Assembly (NCBI GenBank): GCA_902762335.1
Contig: CACWNZ010000115.1
Span: 1 to 5,628, forward strand
Source of the DNA: an uncultured Ruminococcus sp.
GTDB taxonomy: Bacteria; Bacillota; Clostridia; Oscillospirales; Acutalibacteraceae
DNA: 5,628 bases
Direction of reading: 5' to 3'
Shown in pieces: positions 1 to 4,930 of the stretch. The translations under genes were made by a program, and so were the position numbers. The notes beneath the pieces are model-generated. The model saw only the letters and a list, made by a program, of their open reading frames with translations, did no database searches and was not told the origin of the DNA. The stretch's first letter is position 1, and every line of letters begins with the position of its first letter.

Positions 1-215
1 CGCTCCGCCCCGAACAGCTCCGCAAGACCCTTTTCCGCCTGCAATATAACGCCGTCCGCCTCATAAAGCGTGTCCGTATCGGGCAGCTCGGTAAGATCAA
101 GTGAGAGCAGGTCGGTTTTAATAAAGCCCGAGCATTTATGCCCGGGCGTATGAAAGGGGGAGAGTCCCTTTTTCTGATGTTCTATAAGACTTGTATACAG
201 TGGTGTTCCGTTCAT
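1..215 (-). CDS. Orn/Lys/Arg decarboxylase family protein, N-terminal part (runs off window)
   Basis: This is the first 71 residues of a PLP-dependent Orn/Lys/Arg decarboxylase of the fold-type I class; the rest lies beyond base 1. The opening TPLYTSLIEHQKKG, the family hallmark PFHTPGHK at residues 20-27, LDLTELPDTDTL around residues 39-50 and the GVILQAEKGLAELFGAE stretch match the start of these enzymes as I know them. They decarboxylate arginine, lysine or ornithine in polyamine or acid-stress metabolism, in the cytosol. The substrate cannot be told from this part, and the PLP lysine is not in the window. The ATG at 215-213 follows the stop of the membrane glycosyltransferase by 4 bases. 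Its GGAG ribosome site lies inside the last codons of that gene, so the two are probably co-transcribed and translationally coupled. Confidence 0.85.
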   Translation of the reverse strand, partial: MNGTPLYTSLIEHQKKGLSPFHTPGHKCSGFIKTDLLSLDLTELPDTDTLYEADGVILQAEKGLAELFGAE

Positions 216-219
216 ATTA

Positions 220-1491
220 TCACTCCGTTATTTCAGGCGGGCTGTCCGTCAGCCTGTTACGTGTCTCGCTGTTATCAGCCGCCTTGCCGAGAAGCCTTTT
301 ATTGAGCTTTATCATATAAAATATGTAAATAAAAATATTCACTGCGGACAGTACCGAGATCGGCATGAAATACACGTTTGAGAGGAAATGTATATAGGTT
401 ATCAGCGTGACCGTATACATCATGCACAGGAGATATATCGTTTTTCTGTCGATAAAGGCTATTATCAGCGCAAGTATCTCATATACGAAGCCGTATCTCT
501 CGTGCATACTCGGCAAAAGCAGTACGCAGGTGTAGGCAAGCAGAAACGCCATTATCAAAACGCTCTCAAGGTCGGTACAGACCCTTCTTTTCAGCCAAAA
601 GAGCATTATTGCGGCAAGAGCGGCGCCCGTTATGATTATGGCTGGATATTTAAGGATATTATACAGTCCCTCGGCGCTGATGATCTCTTTTCCCGCAAAG
701 AACGAGGCGGCGTATACGCCGTCTGCGGCAAGTCCCCACAGCGAGGGTGAATTCAGAGCCACCGCCTTATATATAGAGGTCTGCTGAAAATAAATGGTAA
801 ATACCTCCGATACGTTTCTGCCCGAAGCTATGCCCGCGAGGCTGAGAACGATCATGACGGCGGGTATGACGAGCAGATAGAGAAGATGTGTTTTCTTCCG
901 CATGAACAGAACGAGCGCTATGACGGGCAGAAGAAAAACCGCCTGAAGCTTGAACGTAAAGGCGACCCCGTAAACCGCCATAGCTGCGAGATCCTTCTTT
1001 TTCGAGAGCAGATAAAGCGACAGCAGCCCGAAAAACGTATAGATAGCGTCGCACTGACCCCACCACGACGAGTTAAGAATGACGATGGGAGAGAGGTACA
1101 CTAGCCCGAACGCGGTGACCGCAAGCTTAGTCTTGTTTTTCCCCGCAAGCTTATATACAACGTGCGCGCTCAGTACAGCAAGCAGAACGTCAAAAATGCA
1201 CGAAAACAGCTTATAGGCATATACCGCCTTGACAGGTATACGGGTGAACAGCGCAATTATCGTCTGATACAGTATGTTATAATCCCCGACCTGCTTGCCG
1301 AGTCCCGCAAAGCCGCCCGAGGCTTTTATCTCGTCAAACCACGGCACGAGAAAGTTTTCAAGGTCGAGCGAGGTCATATCCCGCAGAAGCAGTCTTATTA
1401 CCGTTCCCGCTATGAATATTATTACCCCCGCGATTATCAGCCCTCTTTTATTTCCGACCGCCGTATTGCCGCCCGTTTTTTCTTTATTCAT
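220..1491 (-). CDS. Multi-pass membrane GT-C-type glycosyltransferase (Gpi18-like mannosyltransferase family)
   Basis: A 423-residue integral membrane protein with about ten hydrophobic segments, for example residues 18-36, 92-115, 121-140, 148-163, 168-197, 203-220, 283-300, 308-327, 337-347 and 351-395. It resembles the bacterial family related to Gpi18 (COG5542), whose members are thought to move sugars from lipid-linked donors on the outer face of the membrane. Motifs I associate with that family are SLDLENFLVPWFDEI at 41-55 (acidic residues in the first outer loop), SWWGQCDAIYTFFGLL at 142-157, FKLQAVFLLP at 180-189, NSPSLWGL at 247-254 and MHERYGF at 329-335. The acceptor and sugar cannot be inferred. 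The ATG at 1491 has an AAGGCGGG-like ribosome site just upstream and a strong promoter behind it. The C-terminal tail of about 25 residues is hydrophilic. The next gene, a decarboxylase, starts 4 bases after the stop but has no obvious functional link. Confidence 0.85.
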   Translation of the reverse strand: MNKEKTGGNTAVGNKRGLIIAGVIIFIAGTVIRLLLRDMTSLDLENFLVPWFDEIKASGGFAGLGKQVGDYNILYQTIIALFTRIPVKAVYAYKLFSCIFDVLLAVLSAHVVYKLAGKNKTKLAVTAFGLVYLSPIVILNSSWWGQCDAIYTFFGLLSLYLLSKKKDLAAMAVYGVAFTFKLQAVFLLPVIALVLFMRKKTHLLYLLVIPAVMIVLSLAGIASGRNVSEVFTIYFQQTSIYKAVALNSPSLWGLAADGVYAASFFAGKEIISAEGLYNILKYPAIIITGAALAAIMLFWLKRRVCTDLESVLIMAFLLAYTCVLLLPSMHERYGFVYEILALIIAFIDRKTIYLLCMMYTVTLITYIHFLSNVYFMPISVLSAVNIFIYIFYMIKLNKRLLGKAADNSETRNRLTDSPPEITE

Positions 1492-1530
1492 TCCTCGTCC
1501 CGCCTTGTCCCTACAGTCTTTTTCCCTGCT

Positions 1531-1559
1531 ATTCTATCACATCATACTTCTTTTGTCCA
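1531..1559 (-). promoter_or_regulatory. Sigma-70/sigma-A type promoter for the glycosyltransferase-decarboxylase operon
   Basis: On the minus strand there is a -35 box TGGACA (1559-1554), a 17-base spacer and a -10 box TAGAAT (1536-1531). Each box has five of six consensus bases. A TG one base before the -10 (TGATAGAAT) makes it an extended -10 promoter. Transcription should start near 1524, leaving a leader of about 32 bases before the ATG at 1491. The promoter lies between the dispersed repeat (ending at 1585) and the gene, so this operon is probably expressed independently of pdaA. Confidence 0.7.
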
Positions 1560-1584
1560 TACCGCCGGCGCAAAGGCTGTGCTC

Positions 1585-1706
1585 CCGATTCGCGTTCCGC
1601 GCGCTTACTTCTTCGGCGTATAATACTTCATGCCCGCGCCCATGCTGTATAGCCGTATTCGCGGCGTAGAAGTATGGAATAACAATGAAGCTGAGCACGA
1701 AATCGG
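1585..1706. repeat. Dispersed intergenic repeat, copy A
   Basis: Bases 1604-1706 align without gaps to 4681-4783 with about 6 differences in 103. The copy opens with CCGATTCGCG (1585-1594) and closes with CACGAAATCGG running into CACC (to 1710), a near-inverted match of the opening in copy B (GGTGCCGATTCGCG). Inside, TACTTCTTCGGCG (1606-1618) and CGGCGTAGAAGTA (1662-1674) form an imperfect inverted repeat (11 of 13). Compared with copy B it lacks about a dozen bases of the CGCGCGCTTGCGCGCG block. The compact size, inverted ends and intergenic position fit a non-autonomous MITE-like or REP/BIME-like element. No transposase is visible in the window. Confidence 0.8.
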
Positions 1707-1748
1707 CACCGGCGGCTCGCCGGTGCCGCCGCGCGGCAGGAGCCGCGC
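1705..1748. repeat. Two GC-rich hairpins attached to repeat copy A
   Basis: GGCACCGGCG (1705-1714), loop GCT and CGCCGGTGCC (1718-1727) make a perfect 10-bp stem. GCGCGGC (1731-1737), loop AGGA and GCCGCGC (1742-1748) make a perfect 7-bp stem. Neither is followed by a convincing T-run on either strand, so I do not call them terminators. The first stem recurs in opposite orientation at 4631-4651 beside copy B, so these hairpins belong to the repeat system. Confidence 0.75.
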
Positions 1749-1895
1749 TTTCCGGCTGCTTCTTCATGAGTTATTATTTCTTCATTCTGTCATAGTTTCC
1801 GTACCTGCTTGTTCACAATGAGGGATACGGAGCGTTGAGCCTGTAATTTCCGAAGAGACAACTATTCACTATTCTCTATTTCTCTCCCTCCGCCA

Positions 1896-2717
1896 TTATT
1901 CAGTTTTCAGTATTAATTTTTCTATGCTTCCAAAGCTGTAGCCCATGCTTTCCCATTTTGTGAGGAGCTCGTCGAGGATCTCGCAGTTAGTTGCCGAGGT
2001 GCTGTGAAGAAGGACTACCGCGCCGTTGTGTATCCTCGGTATGAGTTTGTCAAAGGCGGCTTCCTTTGTAGGCTGGGCATCGTTGTTCCAATCTGCGTAG
2101 GCAAGACTCCAGAATATCGTTTTATAGCCGAGCTTCTGAGCCTCCTTCAGATTATCGGTGTTGAATATCCCCTGCGGGGGACGGTAGAGCTTTGTAAGCT
2201 GCTTGCCCGTCACGTCGTAATACAGTTTTTCAAGCCCCTCAAGCTCGTTATTGAAGTCTGCGGGATTTGCAATGCCCGACATATCGGGGTGTGTCATCGT
2301 GTGATTGCCAACTATATGACCCTCGTTCACCATTCGGCTGACGAGCTCGGGCGAGGTTTTTATATAGTTGCCCGTAAGAAAGAACACCGCCTTGGCGTTG
2401 TGCTTTTTAAGGGTGTCAAGAATAGCGGGAGTATAGCCGTTCTCATAGCCCGCGTCAAAGGTCAGAAAGATGGTTTTCTCGTTTGTGTCGCCTAAATAGT
2501 ATGCGCCGTATTTTTTCAGCTCCTCGACAGAAGCGCTGCCCTTGGGGGTGCCGTCGGGAGTGTTGAAGCTGAGCCCCCACGAAACGGATTCCGCTACAGT
2601 CTGCACCGCCTCGTGACGGGAAAGTCCCGTGCCTGCTATCACTGCAAGACACAGCACCGCAAGCGCCGAGAGTATTCCCGCTATAGTTTTCTTTTTTAGA
2701 ATGAGATACAAAAACAC
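1896..2717 (-). CDS. pdaA: PdaA-type polysaccharide (peptidoglycan) deacetylase
   Basis: A 273-residue carbohydrate-esterase-4 (NodB-fold) protein closely resembling Bacillus PdaA, which removes the N-acetyl group from muramic acid on the way to the muramic delta-lactam of spore cortex. Residues 11-30 form a signal anchor, so the enzyme should act outside the membrane. The PdaA-type lead-in SWGLS...LKKYGAYYLGDTNEKTIFLTFD is present. Catalytic motifs: TFDAGYENGYT (86-96, base D88), NHTMTHPDMS (138-147, metal ligands H139 and H143), RPPQG (179-183), FWSLAYADW (202-210) and LLHS (236-239). The Asp usual second in the TFDD motif is Ala89; Bacillus PdaA also lacks it, having Asn. The first possible start is GTG at 2717, only 2 bases from an AAAAAGGGG ribosome site. 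A TTG two codons later (2711) is better spaced at 8 bases and may be the real start. Both lie in a hairpin. In a non-sporulating host the role could be general wall modification. Confidence 0.9.
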   Translation of the reverse strand: MFLYLILKKKTIAGILSALAVLCLAVIAGTGLSRHEAVQTVAESVSWGLSFNTPDGTPKGSASVEELKKYGAYYLGDTNEKTIFLTFDAGYENGYTPAILDTLKKHNAKAVFFLTGNYIKTSPELVSRMVNEGHIVGNHTMTHPDMSGIANPADFNNELEGLEKLYYDVTGKQLTKLYRPPQGIFNTDNLKEAQKLGYKTIFWSLAYADWNNDAQPTKEAAFDKLIPRIHNGAVVLLHSTSATNCEILDELLTKWESMGYSFGSIEKLILKTE

Positions 2718-2759
2718 CGCCCCTTTTTACCTTATTGGTAATAGGTATGCGGTGTTTTT
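2710..2759 (-). terminator. Intercistronic hairpin with T-tract overlapping the pdaA start (terminator or attenuator)
   Basis: AAAAACACCGC and GCGGTGTTTTT (2759-2749 and 2720-2710, minus strand) pair perfectly over 11 bp. An inner 5-bp stem, TACCT with AGGTA (2747-2743 with 2732-2728), lies within. The 3' arm ends in TTTTT, as in an intrinsic terminator for the YbjN-like gene, whose stop is only 4 bases away. The pdaA start codons (GTG 2717, TTG 2711) lie in the 3' arm, and the AAAAGGGG ribosome site falls largely in the one-sided bulge. It could therefore end transcription, attenuate read-through or mask the pdaA start. The arm is A/T-flanked on both sides, so it may also work on the plus strand. 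Confidence 0.65.
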
Positions 2760-2763
2760 CAAT

Positions 2764-3186
2764 TTATGCAGCCGTACGGAGCATAAGCTTTTTAAGGCGG
2801 GGACGGTATTCGTCTACGATCTCCGCCGCGGTACTCAGCAGATATTCGTAAGTGAACTCTGTAGGACCGCTGTTGTAAAAGCTTGCGGTGAGTCTGAGAT
2901 AGACAGTTCCGCTGTGAACGTCGTAGCATACGGTACCGTCCGACAGTCTGCCGTTCATCATGCATACCGCAAGCGAAACGTCGCAGGTCAGAAAAGGCGG
3001 TACCCCGTCTGCAAGCGGCGCATAGAGGGTCACGAGCATTTTTGAGCAGTCCGTTCTGAAGAGCAGACTGATATCACCGTCCGAGCCGTTTACTATACAG
3101 GCTATATCGCCCTTATCTCTGACGTCGTATTTTATTTCGTTGCGTTCAAGAACACTGCAAAGCCCGGCTGCTGCTGTTAATATCAA
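2764..3186 (-). CDS. YbjN-like small protein (type III secretion chaperone-like fold)
   Basis: A 140-residue soluble protein without signal peptide or membrane segment. Its plan fits the YbjN family as I know it: an N-terminal helix (ILTAAAGLCSVLERNEI), several beta strands (DISLLFRTDCSKMLVTLYAPL; LAVCMMNGRLSDGTVCYDVHSGTVYLRLTASF), then a helical end EYLLSTAAEIVDEYRPRLKKLM at about 114-135, the most typical part. These proteins are chaperone- or sensor-like with unclear function; some influence stress or motility. The start is TTG at 3186, chosen because AGGGAGG (3200-3194) lies 7 bases upstream and no ATG fits. It follows folC by 87 bases on the same strand, with a possible promoter of its own. 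The family call rests on fold-like resemblance, not on a diagnostic motif. Confidence 0.7.
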   Translation of the reverse strand: MILTAAAGLCSVLERNEIKYDVRDKGDIACIVNGSDGDISLLFRTDCSKMLVTLYAPLADGVPPFLTCDVSLAVCMMNGRLSDGTVCYDVHSGTVYLRLTASFYNSGPTEFTYEYLLSTAAEIVDEYRPRLKKLMLRTAA

Positions 3187-3193
3187 AGCAATT

Positions 3194-3200
3194 CCTCCCT
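3194..3200 (-). promoter_or_regulatory. Strong ribosome binding site deciding the TTG start of the YbjN-like gene
   Basis: AGGGAGG on the minus strand is 7 bases before the TTG at 3186-3184. An earlier TTG at about 3191-3189 is in another frame and runs into TGA at once, so the start at 3186 is the only sensible one. Confidence 0.7.
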
Positions 3201-3227
3201 GTAAATTATTATTCCGTATGCTTTGAT

Positions 3228-3236
3228 ATTATCACA
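3228..3236 (-). promoter_or_regulatory. Possible extended -10 promoter element for the YbjN-like gene
   Basis: TGTGATAAT on the minus strand matches an extended -10 (TGnTATAAT) with one change. It lies about 42 bases upstream of the TTG start. No good -35 box stands 16-18 bases further up (the position reads GCTTTT), so this is a weak call. No terminator is evident between folC and this gene, so read-through from folC is also possible. Confidence 0.3.
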
Positions 3237-3273
3237 GGGCAGGCGCCGAAAAAAGCGAATTTTGCAGTAAGCT

Positions 3274-4581
3274 CTATTTTTTTCCGAGAATTATCCTCCT
3301 CATGTCAGAAGCAAGATACAGAGAGCCGAAGATAACTGCGGCGCCGTGATTTTCCTGGGCGAGAGCTGACGCTTTTTTATAAGCCGCTTCAAGGTCTTGC
3401 TCCGCCTCGGCGGGAACACCGAACGACCTTACAGTCTCCGCAAGCTTCTCTGCGCTCATGGCGCGGGGATTATCGGGCGAGACGGCTATCACCCTGTCAA
3501 ACATCGGAACAAGAAGGGAGAGAGCCGTCCGCACGTCCTTATCGGCAAGCATACCCGCCACCGCGACCTTGTATTTTCGGTCAAGGCAGGTCTTTATCAG
3601 CTCCGAGAGCGCCGCCGCGCCCCCGGGATTATGCGCACCGTCAAGCAGGACCACGGGCTGTTTTTTCAGCAGCTCGGCTCTTGCGGGAAACTCCGTCTCC
3701 GCAAGACCGTGCATTACGGCGTCGTCGGATATCTCAAGTCCTCTTTCTTTCAGTGCGGCAACGGCATACAGAGCGGCGACGGCGTTCTTTATCTGATGCG
3801 CGCCGATGAGCGGGGTATAAAGCTCCGTTTCCCTTCCGTCAAACAGCAGATCGCTCTTAAATCTGAATACCGAGCCCTCAAGTCCGCTGCCGATGCATTT
3901 TGCGGACGAGATATCGGCAATATACAGTCTGTTGCTTTTCTCCTCTGCGGATTTTTTTACTACTTCGTAAACGCCTTCGGGCTGTTCGCCGTAGAGAACG
4001 GTCGAGCCGTTGGGCTTTATAATACCGCACTTCTCAAAAGCGATCTTTTCGCAGGTATCGCCGAGTATCGCGGTATGGTCGAGGGAGATCGACATTATCA
4101 CCGATGCAAGGGGAGTGTCTATGATATTCGTGGCATCAAAACGCCCGCCGAGACCCGTTTCAAGCACGACTACGTCACAGCGTTCCTTTTCAAACCATTT
4201 CAGCGCCACAGCAAGCACAAGCTCAAACTCGGTTATTATCTTTCCCTCGTCCTTCATTGCGGCAACTATCTCCCAAAGCTCCTCTACTATATCGGCAAGA
4301 GTCTGCTCCGGTATCATTTCCCCGTTTATCTGGAATCTCTCACGAAATTCGAGCACGAAGGGGGAGATGAACAGTCCTGTTTTATAGCCCGCCTCTCTTA
4401 ATATCGATGACAGATAGGCGCACACCGAGCCCTTTCCGTTAGTCCCCGCTATATGTACGAATCTCAGCTTTTTATCGGGCTTTCCCGCTCTGTCAACGAG
4501 CTCGCGCACCCTTTCAAGTCCGGGCTTGCTGCCAAATACGAGCAGCGAGTTTATTTTTTCAACAGCTTCATTATACGTCAT
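3274..4581 (-). CDS. folC: Bifunctional folylpolyglutamate synthase / dihydrofolate synthase
   Basis: A 435-residue Mur-ligase-family enzyme that adds L-glutamate to dihydropteroate and/or folates in an ATP-dependent reaction in the cytosol. Features: P-loop GTNGKGS at 46-52, SPFVLEFRERFQING at 73-87, the family signature ETGLGGRFDATN at 141-152, SISLDHTAILGDTCEKIAFEK at 164-184, AHQIKNAVAA at 261-270, and DGAHNPG at 314-320 opening the C-terminal ligase domain, which runs through AGMLADKD (342-349) to FGSLYL (418-423). Length is normal for FolC. The frame stays open 40 codons further upstream to 4701, but that part is an arginine-rich reading of the repeat. The ATG at 4581 has AAAGGAAAG about 8 bases before it and gives the family's usual N terminus (MTYNEAVEKI). 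Whether both activities are present cannot be told from sequence. Clostridial folC often follows valS; here the upstream neighbour is the repeat block. Confidence 0.96.
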   Translation of the reverse strand: MTYNEAVEKINSLLVFGSKPGLERVRELVDRAGKPDKKLRFVHIAGTNGKGSVCAYLSSILREAGYKTGLFISPFVLEFRERFQINGEMIPEQTLADIVEELWEIVAAMKDEGKIITEFELVLAVALKWFEKERCDVVVLETGLGGRFDATNIIDTPLASVIMSISLDHTAILGDTCEKIAFEKCGIIKPNGSTVLYGEQPEGVYEVVKKSAEEKSNRLYIADISSAKCIGSGLEGSVFRFKSDLLFDGRETELYTPLIGAHQIKNAVAALYAVAALKERGLEISDDAVMHGLAETEFPARAELLKKQPVVLLDGAHNPGGAAALSELIKTCLDRKYKVAVAGMLADKDVRTALSLLVPMFDRVIAVSPDNPRAMSAEKLAETVRSFGVPAEAEQDLEAAYKKASALAQENHGAAVIFGSLYLASDMRRIILGKK

Positions 4582-4602
4582 TGTGATATCTTTCCTTTCC
4601 CC

Positions 4603-4651
4603 GGCGGCGGAGTGCCTCCGCTGCCGATTCGCGCCGGCGAGCCGCCGGTGC
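4603..4651. repeat. Two GC-rich triloop hairpins between folC and repeat copy B
   Basis: GGCGGCGGAG (4603-4612), loop TGC and CTCCGCTGCC (4616-4625) pair over 10 positions with one G-T wobble. GCGCCGGCG (4631-4639), loop AGC and CGCCGGTGC (4643-4651) pair over 9 with one wobble. The second is the reverse-orientation equivalent of the hairpin at 1705-1727. The first begins only about 20 bases upstream of the folC ATG, close to its ribosome site, and would be part of the folC leader if transcription starts in the repeat block. Confidence 0.7.
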
Positions 4652-4783
4652 CGATTCGCGACCACGCGCGCTTGCGCGCGCTTACTTCTTCGCCGTATCA
4701 TACTTCATGCCCGCGCCCATGCTGAATTGCCGTATTCGCGGCGTAGAAGTATGGAATAACAATGAAGTTGAGCGCGAAATCGG
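4647..4783. repeat. Dispersed intergenic repeat, copy B (most complete)
   Basis: Opens with GGTGCCGATTCGCG (4647-4660), continues with a CGCGCG-CTTG-CGCGCG palindrome (4665-4680) and the conserved core from 4681, and closes with GCGCGAAATCGG (4772-4783). Opening and closing ends are inverted copies of each other with one base inserted. The core contains TACTTCTTCGCCG (4683-4695) and CGGCGTAGAAGTA (4739-4751), an inverted repeat matching 12 of 13. Bases 4681-4783 match copy A with about 6 differences, and 4647-4724 match copy C with 3 differences and a 2-base indel. Confidence 0.85.
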
Positions 4784-4785
4784 GA

Positions 4786-4800
4786 GCGGCAGCTTGCCGC
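4786..4800. repeat. GC-rich hairpin with GCT triloop after repeat copy B
   Basis: GCGGCA (4786-4791), loop GCT and TGCCGC (4795-4800) form a perfect 6-bp stem. It occupies the same place relative to copy B as the 10-bp hairpin at 1705-1727 does to copy A, with the same loop but a different stem. Confidence 0.65.
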
Positions 4801-4805
4801 CCACC

Positions 4806-4898
4806 GGTGCCGATTCGCGACCACGCGCGCTTGCGCGCTTACTTCTTCGCCGTATCTTCCTTCATGCCCGCGTCCATGCTGTAAAGCGGTATTCTCCG
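4806..4898. repeat. Dispersed intergenic repeat, partial copy C
   Basis: Bases 4806-4881 repeat 4647-4724 in the same orientation, 159 bases apart, with 3 substitutions and one 2-base deletion. Similarity continues weakly to about 4898 (GCGGTATTCTCCG against GCCGTATTCGCGG). After that the second half of the core is absent, replaced by AT-rich sequence leading to the fucosidase fragment. A lone GCGCGAAATCG at 4963-4973 matches the normal closing end of the repeat. Confidence 0.75.
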
Positions 4899-4930
4899 TT
4901 ATTCTTTATTCATTTCTCCGGCCGTATTCT

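Larger units (their letters stand above)
1492..1895. other. Gene-free stretch between pdaA and the glycosyltransferase gene
   Basis: About 400 bases without a convincing gene. It holds the promoter at 1531-1559, repeat copy A (1585-1706) and two GC-rich hairpins (1705-1748). From 1750 to 1895 is AT-richer sequence in which I see only a weak 6-base inverted repeat (TCCGTA near 1798-1803, TACGGA near 1827-1832) and no clear terminator after the pdaA stop. Open frames here, such as a minus-strand one over 1537-1767, are arginine/alanine-rich translations of the repeat without family resemblance or a good ribosome site. Confidence 0.7.
4582..4930. other. Gene-free repeat block upstream of folC
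   Basis: About 350 bases with no convincing gene. It contains two GC-rich hairpins (4603-4651), repeat copy B (4647-4783), a further hairpin (4786-4800), partial copy C (4806-4898) and AT-rich sequence up to the fucosidase fragment. Open frames on both strands are low-complexity arginine/leucine-rich translations. I find no near-consensus promoter for folC here: a TATGAT inside copy B lacks a -35 box. The folC promoter is either weak or originally lay beyond this block. Confidence 0.65.

Noticed and set aside
388..1104. Plus-strand frames inside the glycosyltransferase gene, and a second minus-strand frame at 767-1066
   Set aside because: Shadow frames; the 423-residue membrane protein accounts for this DNA, and none of the others shows domain features.
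1537..1767. A 76-codon minus-strand frame and overlapping plus-strand frames in the intergenic region
   Set aside because: They are readings of the repeat and hairpins, overlap the glycosyltransferase promoter, and differ between repeat copies in a way that does not preserve a protein.
3397..4401. A 334-codon open frame on the plus strand
   Set aside because: It lies entirely antisense to folC, whose frame carries every expected motif. The antisense product has no recognisable family and no ribosome site worth noting.
4582..4701. A 40-residue N-terminal extension of FolC
   Set aside because: The extension is an arginine-rich translation of the repeat and hairpins. FolC proteins start near MTYNEAVEKI, and the ATG at 4581 has its own ribosome site.
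4696..4730. A possible outward promoter in repeat copy B (TATGAT) reading toward folC
   Set aside because: The sequence 17 bases upstream of the TATGAT matches only about three of six -35 positions, and copy C lacks the box. Too weak to report as a promoter.
4647..4881. CRISPR array
   Set aside because: There are only two direct repeats of about 77 bases, 159 apart, themselves palindromic and GC-rich, with no regular spacer series and no cas genes.
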